Shown: one piece after another, positions 6,546 through 10,718 of the stretch | Position numbering within the stretch: the first letter of the stretch is position 1 | Layout of the letters: each line of letters starts with the position of its first letter | Origin: Candidatus Bathyarchaeota archaeon | GTDB lineage: Archaea; Thermoproteota; Bathyarchaeia; Bathyarchaeales; Bathycorpusculaceae | Direction of reading: 5' to 3' | Assembly: GCA_018396615.1 (NCBI GenBank) | Contig: JAGTQT010000030.1 | Location: forward strand, 4,910 to 15,627 | DNA length: 10,718 nt | Notes under the pieces: model-generated | Database searches by the model: none | What the model was told of the DNA's origin: nothing | The model's input: the letters and a program-made list of their open reading frames with translations, nothing else | Made by a program: the position numbers and the translations under genes

Positions 6546-6556
6546 GTTTATAGAGC
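6546..6556 (-). promoter_or_regulatory. Candidate TATA box for the PUA gene
   Basis: On the minus strand this reads TCTATAAACC. Its centre is about 36 bases before the ATG at 6515, predicting a leader of roughly 10 bases, in line with the lack of a ribosome-binding site. Confidence 0.5.
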
Positions 6557-6641
6557 TTTAGGGTTTCTAAGCGTTGCCGTTAACGCGCATTTTCCAGATG
6601 CTGCATTCCTCGATGCATGGTAAGTGGCTGCTTGACCTAGA

Positions 6642-6653
6642 TAGGTTTAAATG
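6642..6653 (+). promoter_or_regulatory. Candidate TATA box for the LSm-rpl37e operon
   Basis: TAGGTTTAAATG is a good archaeal TATA match and would give a leader of about 30 bases. A second element, GGGCATAAAAAG (6673-6684), is at the right distance for a nearly leaderless transcript starting at the ATG at 6703. No clear ribosome site precedes that ATG. Confidence 0.5.
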
Positions 6654-6702
6654 CTTAAGTTTAAGTATGAAAGGGCATAAAAAGTATAGTTCGTGATTCC
6701 AC

Positions 6703-6930
6703 ATGAGCGAAATGACCACTGAAATACTCGAGCAGAACTTGGGGAAAATAGTGCTCGTCCGACTGAAAGGTGGAAAAAGCCTTCGGGGAAGACTAAAGGG
6801 CTTTGACCAGCATCTTAACCTAGTTCTCGAAGAAACCGACGACACCACGACAGCCGAAAACACGAAGAAGCTGGGAACAATCATCGTCCGCGGAGACAAT
6901 GTTGTTCTGATCTCGCCTCCTCCTAGGTGA
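6703..6930 (+). CDS. Sm-like archaeal RNA-binding protein (LSm)
   Basis: A 75-residue protein with the complete Sm fold. Sm motif 1 is GKIVLVRLKGGKSLRGRLKG (14-33), continuing FDQHLNLVLEE with the RNA-contacting D-x-H-x-N at 35-39. Sm motif 2 is LGTIIVRGDNVVLISP (57-72), with the R-G-D RNA-binding triplet. Archaeal LSm proteins form heptameric rings that bind U-rich RNA 3' ends and tRNA precursors. The ATG at 6703 is the start; a second in-frame ATG follows three codons later. It overlaps rpl37e by four bases. Linkage to L37e is a widely conserved archaeal arrangement, supporting co-translation of the two. Confidence 0.95.
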   Translation: MSEMTTEILEQNLGKIVLVRLKGGKSLRGRLKGFDQHLNLVLEETDDTTTAENTKKLGTIIVRGDNVVLISPPPR

Positions 6931-7124
6931 AATCCTTGGGAAAGGGAACACCGTCTTTTGGAAAACGCGCAGGTAAAACAGTCCACATACGTTGCAGACG
7001 TTGCGGAAGACGAGCCTACCATGTGCGGAAAAAGCGGTGTGCAGCATGCGGCTACGGAGAATCAGCCGAGATCAGAAAATACTCATGGCAGACTAAGAAC
7101 CTACAAAGAGAAAGAATCCGCTAG
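6927..7124 (+). CDS. rpl37e: 50S ribosomal protein L37e (zinc-binding)
   Basis: A 65-residue, very basic protein matching archaeal/eukaryotic L37e. It shows the diagnostic KGTPSFGKR near the N-terminus, the zinc ribbon C23-x2-C26 and C38-x2-C41 within HIRCRRCGRRAYHVRKKRCA, and the RKYSWQTKN tail (50-58). It binds 23S rRNA in the large subunit. The start is GTG at 6927, which shares GTGA with the LSm stop, so translation is probably coupled. A methionine start further in would remove the conserved N-terminus. Its TAG stop lies only eight bases from the stop of the convergent unknown gene; a perfect palindrome, CTAGATCTAG, spans 7121-7130. Confidence 0.97.
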   Translation: MKSLGKGTPSFGKRAGKTVHIRCRRCGRRAYHVRKKRCAACGYGESAEIRKYSWQTKNLQRERIR

Positions 7125-7132
7125 ATCTAGGT

Positions 7133-7741
7133 TTAATGGGATTGATAGTAGCCCTTATCTATTTTAACGAAGATTAATGGTCCCTTGCTCTGAGCAAGCT
7201 CTTTTGCCTTTCTCAAAGCATTGTTAATGACGTTTACGACTTGCTCGCTTTCGTTGGCATACTCCCTCTTCTCTTCGCCTAACTCCATCTTTAACAGGTT
7301 CTCTGCAAGGATCGATGTGCCGCAGATCTCCCCGTTTCTGATGAGCGTTGAAGTCACGATTTCTTCCATTTCTTGGCGGTTTGCAAGATCCTTCCACAGA
7401 GGCTCTGCGTCGCTAAGAATCTTTGTGACTTTGTTCCATCTCTTCGAGTTTTCATTCCCTATAAGCAGTTTTACGCGTTCTATCCACTTCTCGAACCAGA
7501 TCCCAGTCCAAATGCTGAGAAACTCTGAGAGTTCGCTGGGGTTTTCATTATAAAACTTTTCCAGTCTCTCCACAAGCTCACACTCGCTTGCTTCTTTCCC
7601 AACGAGATCCCAGTGCACCTTCAAGTAGTTTATCAAATCTTGGCAGGCGATTTGGAGTACCTTGCGGTCTGAGCCTAGAACTTCCAGCATGGGCTCTCTG
7701 TCTTTCAGCTTTTCTGACAACAGCAGTTCAACAAAGTTCAT
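7133..7741 (-). CDS. Unrecognised tryptophan-rich helical protein
   Basis: A 202-residue soluble protein that I do not recognise. It has no signal peptide and no membrane segment. It is predicted to be almost entirely helical and acidic, with six tryptophans (W44, W78, W82, W86, W102, W116). Four lie in a short stretch around SIWTGIWFEKWIERV. It ends with a short strand-like segment, GPLIFVKIDKGYY. Cysteines (33, 54, 140) are not paired as metal ligands. The ATG at 7741 is chosen because GGGAG lies 5 bases upstream and a TATA-like element (7786-7800) predicts a transcript starting near 7768. A TTG at 7771 would add ten residues but lie at or before that start. The base composition resembles the neighbours, and the long uninterrupted frame with a good ribosome site supports a real gene. 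A replication-factor (GINS-like) identity was considered and not supported. Confidence 0.75.
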   Translation of the reverse strand: MNFVELLLSEKLKDREPMLEVLGSDRKVLQIACQDLINYLKVHWDLVGKEASECELVERLEKFYNENPSELSEFLSIWTGIWFEKWIERVKLLIGNENSKRWNKVTKILSDAEPLWKDLANRQEMEEIVTSTLIRNGEICGTSILAENLLKMELGEEKREYANESEQVVNVINNALRKAKELAQSKGPLIFVKIDKGYYQSH

Positions 7742-7785
7742 TGGGTACTCCCGCCTCGAAGCCTTCTCCAACTAAATTAGCGTTT

Positions 7786-7801
7786 GAGCTTTTAATAAGC
7801 T
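7786..7801 (-). promoter_or_regulatory. Candidate TATA box for the unrecognised gene, within a short palindrome
   Basis: On the minus strand this reads AGCTTATTAAAAGCT. AGCTT (7787-7791) and AAGCT (7797-7801) form a short inverted repeat around the AT-rich core. It is correctly spaced for transcription starting near 7768, before the ATG at 7741. Confidence 0.45.
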
Positions 7802-7816
7802 TTATTCGTGGATGCC

Positions 7817-7861
7817 TCTAGAACTCTCTTCAGTAATTTCCAGCTATATTCCAGTTCTAGA
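7817..7861. repeat. 9-base perfect inverted repeat enclosing two TTCCAG direct repeats
   Basis: TCTAGAACT (7817-7825) and AGTTCTAGA (7853-7861) are exact reverse complements with a 27-base spacer. Within or touching the spacer, TTCCAG occurs at 7838-7843 and 7849-7854, spaced 11 bases, about one helical turn. It lies between the HAD stop and the promoter of the unrecognised gene. It may be an operator or an RNA stem at the 3' end of the HAD message. Confidence 0.5.
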
Positions 7862-7874
7862 AATATTGTAAAGC

Positions 7875-8540
7875 CTATTTCGTGAGCGAATCCAGAAAAT
7901 CTGGCATCTCGTTGACGCTTTCCAAAATTAAGTCAGGTTTCTCCTTTTCCAGCTCGCTTCGGGAGAAAATCCCCGACAAAACCGCAACAGTCTTGGCACC
8001 AGCCGCTTTCCCAGCTCTTATGTCTGCAACAGAGTCTCCCACAACAATGCAGTTGCACCCATCCACTTCCATTTTGGCTGCACAGTGGATCAAGGCTTCC
8101 GGAGAAGGCTTGGGACGATGAGTATCCAGCGCTGTTATGACATGTGTAAAGTAGTCGGCGATGCCGAAACTTTTCAATTCTGCAACAACCTTTTCTCTAG
8201 GAACATGGCGCATGGTGATAAGTGCCAGTTTGGCTTTTCGAGCAAGCTTTCTAAGAGTTTCTGCTACGTTAGGGATCGGCTTCGTCTTGGTAGCAGTAGC
8301 CTGAAGGTAGGCGTCACGGTATATCCTCAGAAAACGTTGCACATCCTCTCTTTCCAGCAGTCCGTCAAGCGGTAATCCCTGCTCAAGCCTTTTCGGAATT
8401 TCAATCGCGATTTCTGGACTGTATTTATCCTGCTTCATAGATTTGAAGGCAGCTTCCGCAGCTTCCATGTAAGCCTCTTTCGAATCCACGAGCGTCCCAT
8501 CTAAGTCCATCAATATGCCTTGTTTTCTTGAGTCTTTCAT
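7875..8540 (-). CDS. HAD-superfamily hydrolase (phosphoglycolate-phosphatase-like)
   Basis: A 221-residue cytoplasmic phosphatase of the haloacid-dehalogenase superfamily, subfamily with a helical C1 cap. Motif I is M11-D12-L-D14-G-T with D12 as nucleophile and D14 as acid/base; motif II is T109 in LALITMRH; motif III is K144 in HRPKPSPEA; motif IV is G168-D169-S-V-A-D173. The cap spans about 20-85. Such enzymes hydrolyse small phosphate monoesters such as phosphoglycolate or pyrophosphate; the substrate is not certain. The ATG at 8540 is chosen. An in-frame GTG at 8558 would add six residues, but a TATA-like element at 8579-8590 places the transcript start almost on that GTG. It is divergent from rps10 across about 120 bases. 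Confidence 0.9.
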   Translation of the reverse strand: MKDSRKQGILMDLDGTLVDSKEAYMEAAEAAFKSMKQDKYSPEIAIEIPKRLEQGLPLDGLLEREDVQRFLRIYRDAYLQATATKTKPIPNVAETLRKLARKAKLALITMRHVPREKVVAELKSFGIADYFTHVITALDTHRPKPSPEALIHCAAKMEVDGCNCIVVGDSVADIRAGKAAGAKTVAVLSGIFSRSELEKEKPDLILESVNEMPDFLDSLTK

Positions 8541-8578
8541 GAGCGTTCCAGCTTGCACTTGCGTTCTCTGCTTCGATA

Positions 8579-8590
8579 GGTTTTTATTTG
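8579..8590 (-). promoter_or_regulatory. Candidate TATA box for the HAD gene
   Basis: On the minus strand this reads CAAATAAAAACC. Its centre predicts transcription starting near 8559, giving a leader of about 19 bases for the ATG at 8540. Confidence 0.45.
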
Positions 8591-8613
8591 CGGGTTAATG
8601 TCTAAAGGGTTAA

Positions 8614-8626
8614 CATCAAATAAAGG
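8614..8626 (+). promoter_or_regulatory. Candidate TATA box for rps10
   Basis: CATCAAATAAAGG lies about 40 bases before the rps10 ATG, predicting a short leader of about 12 bases. It indicates that rps10 is transcribed alone here. Confidence 0.45.
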
Positions 8627-8658
8627 TGTTGCGCAGAAGAATACAGGATTGATCGGCG

Positions 8659-8967
8659 ATGGTGAGAAAAGCGCGAGTTCGCCTTACAAGCACAGACTAT
8701 TCGAAGCTGGAAGAGGTATGTGAAGAACTTAGATCCATCGCCCAGAAAACTGGAGCCAAGATAGTTGGCCCAAAGCCTTTACCTACTAAAAGGTTGAAGG
8801 TTCCTGTTTTGAAGTCGCCGTGCGGTGAAGGAACTGCTACTTGGGATCGGTGGGAAATGCGCATCCATAAGCGCCTCATCGATATTGATGCTGACGAGCG
8901 GGTTATGCGGCGTGTCATGAGGATTCGGGTCCCCGAAGAAGTGCACGTAACTATAGAGCTTATCTAA
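8659..8967 (+). CDS. rps10: 30S ribosomal protein S10 (uS10)
   Basis: A complete 102-residue S10, the usual archaeal length. Family features are the opening KARVRLTSTDYSKLEEVCEE, VGPKPLPTKRLKVPVLKSPC at about 36-56 covering the ribosome-inserted loop, and the WEMRIHKRLIDI segment (65-76) ending in VPEEVHVTIELI. It sits in the head of the small subunit. The ATG at 8659 follows GGATTGATC. In most archaea the gene lies directly after EF-1A; here the upstream neighbour is a divergent HAD gene and the downstream neighbour is convergent, so S10 appears monocistronic. The sequence itself looks normal. Confidence 0.97.
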   Translation: MVRKARVRLTSTDYSKLEEVCEELRSIAQKTGAKIVGPKPLPTKRLKVPVLKSPCGEGTATWDRWEMRIHKRLIDIDADERVMRRVMRIRVPEEVHVTIELI

Positions 8968-8981
8968 CAGAGCAAAATGCG

Positions 8982-9007
8982 TTTTTTCTTGAACGGCAAG
9001 AACCGTT
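8982..9007 (+). terminator. T-run plus hairpin between convergent rps10 and AN1-protease genes
   Basis: A run of six T (8982-8987) follows the rps10 stop. Next comes a small hairpin with arms AACGG (8992-8996) and CCGTT (9003-9007) and loop CAAGAA, then four T running into the convergent gene's stop. The T run is sufficient for archaeal termination; the hairpin may help separate the two transcripts. Confidence 0.5.
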
Positions 9008-9799
9008 TTACATGTACAGGTATGAATGAACGGTGAGAATTAGGCTTAACGTGAACGCTGCTGCCCATATTCTCTTGTCCCACGAGAACACTTTGAGCCC
9101 ATCAAGAATTCCTATTGGGATAAGGTTGAAGAGTGCGATCCAAGCGTTGAACATTGTTCCAAGCAAGAATACGCCAATGAACTGTGTGGGTACAAGAGAG
9201 GCTGCAAAGAAAGCGAGGGACAAGCAGATATTCGTAAGTGGTCCAGCAATCGAGATTCTTCCGATGGTTTCTCTGTCTGAGTAGCCAGCTATCATCACGG
9301 CTCCCGGCGAGATTATCTTAAAGAACGGCGAAACAATTGACATCAACGTCAGCAGAGCACCCATCACTGTGAGTCTGAATTCCGCCCATAGACCTCTTCT
9401 TTGAGCTGCAATCTTGTGAGCTATTTCATGAGTGAAGAAGGAAGCTGCGAAAATAAGGGTGAACAAAGCTAAATGAGCGTAGTCGTAGATTATGAATTCT
9501 GCTAAGGACAGGCCGACGCCTACAACCAGCGGAGTCGCTATGGCTAGGTGCTGTATTTCTTTGGCGCTGAATCTCAGTTTTCCTTTTGCTGTTTGAGGAG
9601 TGTATGTGATTGTATACTCGTATGAGTCTTCCTTCTGACTGACGAAAGGCGAAGGCGCGTAGTCTCTCGGCTGAGTGGCTAGTTCTATTCGTGGGCATTC
9701 ATGGTTTTCAGGCAGGCGGTGTTCAGGGCAAAAATAGCCTTTACAGTAGGGGCACTGAAACGGCAGCATGACTTCGGCTTGGCATTTTCGGCATTTCAT
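9008..9799 (-). CDS. Site-2-protease-like membrane metalloprotease (M50) with N-terminal AN1 zinc finger
   Basis: A 263-residue protein joining two modules. An AN1-type zinc finger occupies the first 36 residues: C3-x2-C6, C16-x2-C19, C24-x2-H27, H33-x-C35 in the canonical spacing. After a proline/charged linker (about 37-77) comes a membrane domain of about five to six hydrophobic segments. Segment 2 carries the zinc motif H124-E125-I-A-H128. A later segment has N225-L-I-P-I-G-I-L-D233-G, the third-ligand motif of site-2 proteases, though lacking the usual LDGG second glycine. S2P enzymes cleave membrane proteins inside the bilayer; AN1 fingers bind proteins, often ubiquitin or proteasome-related ones. 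The substrate is unknown. The ATG at 9799 is chosen since a TATA-like element at 9831-9842 predicts a transcript starting near 9811. A TTG at 9808, three residues longer, has AGGAT upstream and remains possible. Confidence 0.9.
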   Translation of the reverse strand: MKCRKCQAEVMLPFQCPYCKGYFCPEHRLPENHECPRIELATQPRDYAPSPFVSQKEDSYEYTITYTPQTAKGKLRFSAKEIQHLAIATPLVVGVGLSLAEFIIYDYAHLALFTLIFAASFFTHEIAHKIAAQRRGLWAEFRLTVMGALLTLMSIVSPFFKIISPGAVMIAGYSDRETIGRISIAGPLTNICLSLAFFAASLVPTQFIGVFLLGTMFNAWIALFNLIPIGILDGLKVFSWDKRIWAAAFTLSLILTVHSYLYM

Positions 9800-9830
9800 T
9801 TCTGGCAACGTCTATCCTAGTTTCAGCCTA

Positions 9831-9842
9831 ACCGTTTATACA
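9831..9842 (-). promoter_or_regulatory. Candidate TATA box for the AN1-protease gene
   Basis: On the minus strand this reads ATGTATAAACGG, a strong TATA match. Transcription would start near 9811, giving a leader of about 12 bases for the ATG at 9799. Confidence 0.55.
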
Positions 9843-9870
9843 TTTCTCTTCTCAGCACAAGAGTCGAAAC

Positions 9871-9888
9871 GGCAAATACTTAAAACAC
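9871..9888 (+). promoter_or_regulatory. Candidate TATA box for mre11
   Basis: GGCAAATACTTAAAACAC contains an AT-rich TATA-like core at about 9877-9886. It predicts a transcript starting near 9908 and a leader of about 33 bases that includes the strong ribosome site. Confidence 0.45.
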
Positions 9889-9941
9889 TTATAGTCACCA
9901 ATATCTTGCTTAACGATTATTCATGCTTGGGAGGAGGGGAT

Positions 9942-10718
9942 GTGAAGGCCTTCAGCTTTGTTCACGCTTCAGACTTGCACATGGGCTATGTGCAGTATGG
10001 TTTAGAAGCCAGAAGAGAGGACTTTGATCAGGCGTTTAGAGAGCTGGTTGACAAGACAATTGAGCTGAAACCTGATTTCATGATTATCGCTGGAGACCTT
10101 TTCCACAGCGCCCGCCCGTCCAACGCCACTTTGGAAAACGCCGTAAGGAATTTTAATCGTCTTCGTGAAGTTGGAATTCCCGTTCTGACGGTTGATGGCT
10201 CGCATGACTCCGCGCCCAATGTCGTAACAGGCTCAATCATGAATCCTCTGGACAGCGCCGGCTTGATCTATCATTTGCCGAGGCACGAGGGCGCTTGCTG
10301 GCGGAAGCAAGGCTGCTGCTACGTGTATGGCGTGCCCAACTTTAGGACGAGACGCAGAACCGAAGAGCTACTCCCAGCCTTCATGGAGCAGAACAAGCCC
10401 TCGCCAGAGCCAGACCTATTCAACATACTTGTTTTCCACATGGCTTTAGATCTTCCCAATGTTAAGCCGTCTTACATTGAGGCTGAGGCTTCTCCAGAGA
10501 TAATGCCAGAGGGCTTTCAGTACTATGCTGGAGGGCACATTCACGAGGCGTTTGAAGGCAGGTTCAAGGATGGATTGCTGGTTTACAGCGGATGCGTGGA
10601 AACAGTAGACTATGAAGAGGCGCGAAATAGGAAGGGCTTCTATCATGTGCAGGTTGACGAAAACGGTGTAGCGCACCTGAATTTCATCGAATTTGAGTCT
10701 TCAAGAAAATTCATTATT
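9942..10718 (+). CDS. mre11: Mre11 DNA double-strand-break repair nuclease, C-terminus cut by window edge
   Basis: The first 259 residues of Mre11, open to the right edge. With Rad50 it processes DNA ends for repair, often alongside HerA and NurA. Phosphodiesterase motifs are D11-L-H13 (motif I), A50-G-D52-L-F-H-S-A-R-P (motif II, like Pyrococcus Mre11), G86-S87-H88-D89 (motif III), F165-H166-M, and G197-G-H199-I-H201-E. All metal ligands are present except that motif III has serine where most Mre11 proteins have asparagine (GNHD). The start is GTG at 9942, chosen because GGGAGGAGGGG ends three bases before it and the nearby ATG codons are out of frame or followed at once by a stop. Downstream rad50 is expected outside the window. 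A cysteine-rich patch (C119, C125, C126) is not part of the catalytic motifs. Confidence 0.95.
   Translation, partial: MKAFSFVHASDLHMGYVQYGLEARREDFDQAFRELVDKTIELKPDFMIIAGDLFHSARPSNATLENAVRNFNRLREVGIPVLTVDGSHDSAPNVVTGSIMNPLDSAGLIYHLPRHEGACWRKQGCCYVYGVPNFRTRRRTEELLPAFMEQNKPSPEPDLFNILVFHMALDLPNVKPSYIEAEASPEIMPEGFQYYAGGHIHEAFEGRFKDGLLVYSGCVETVDYEEARNRKGFYHVQVDENGVAHLNFIEFESSRKFII

Noticed and set aside
7133..7741. GINS replication-factor identity for the unknown protein
   Set aside because: Length and helical content are compatible, but the B-domain strand pattern and conserved residues are not visible.
1..10718. CRISPR array, insertion sequence or phage remnants
   Set aside because: No regularly spaced repeats, transposase or integrase motifs were seen; all genes look like resident housekeeping genes.

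Overview
This is an archaeal chromosomal segment. The evidence is an ATP-dependent archaeal DNA ligase, archaeal/eukaryotic-type ribosomal proteins (L37e and the archaeal form of S10), a Sm-like (LSm) protein, an MCT-1-like PUA protein, an archaeal SepF, Mre11, and AT-rich TATA-like boxes at plausible distances upstream of most genes. SepF points to FtsZ-based division and argues against Sulfolobales-type Crenarchaeota. Taken together with moderate GC and frequent TTG/GTG starts, a Bathyarchaeia/Thaumarchaeota-like or related lineage is plausible, but the lineage is inference. Genes are dense and no stretch longer than about 200 bases lacks a gene or RNA.

Region 1 (1-1927, minus strand) looks like an operon read right to left: an amidohydrolase-2 family metal-dependent hydrolase, an ECF-transporter S component, and an AIR-synthase/HypE-like protein cut by the left edge. 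The S component has no ATG/GTG/TTG at its natural N-terminus; an ACG sits exactly where the start should be.

Region 2 (2073-5432, plus strand) holds a small TPR protein, a complete ATP-dependent DNA ligase, and, 34 bases behind it, an E1-like MoeB/ThiF adenylyltransferase. A tRNA-Cys(GCA) with encoded CCA follows.

Region 3 (5515-7124) has sepF and the MCT-1-like PUA gene on minus. Divergent from them on plus is the LSm-rpl37e pair, which overlaps by 4 bases (GTGA).

Region 4 (7133-8967) holds an unrecognised tryptophan-rich helical protein and a HAD phosphatase, both minus, then rps10 on plus as a single gene, not behind EF-1A.

Region 5 (9008-10718) has a site-2-protease-like membrane protein with an N-terminal AN1 zinc finger (minus), divergent from mre11 (plus), which runs off the right edge.

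Functionally the window is mostly information processing and housekeeping: translation, RNA binding, DNA repair and joining, and cell division. I did not find a clear defence system, mobile element or CRISPR array. The least explained items are the transporter/hydrolase/AIRS-like operon, the AN1-protease fusion, the orphan protein at 7133-7741, and inverted repeats near sepF and downstream of the HAD gene.
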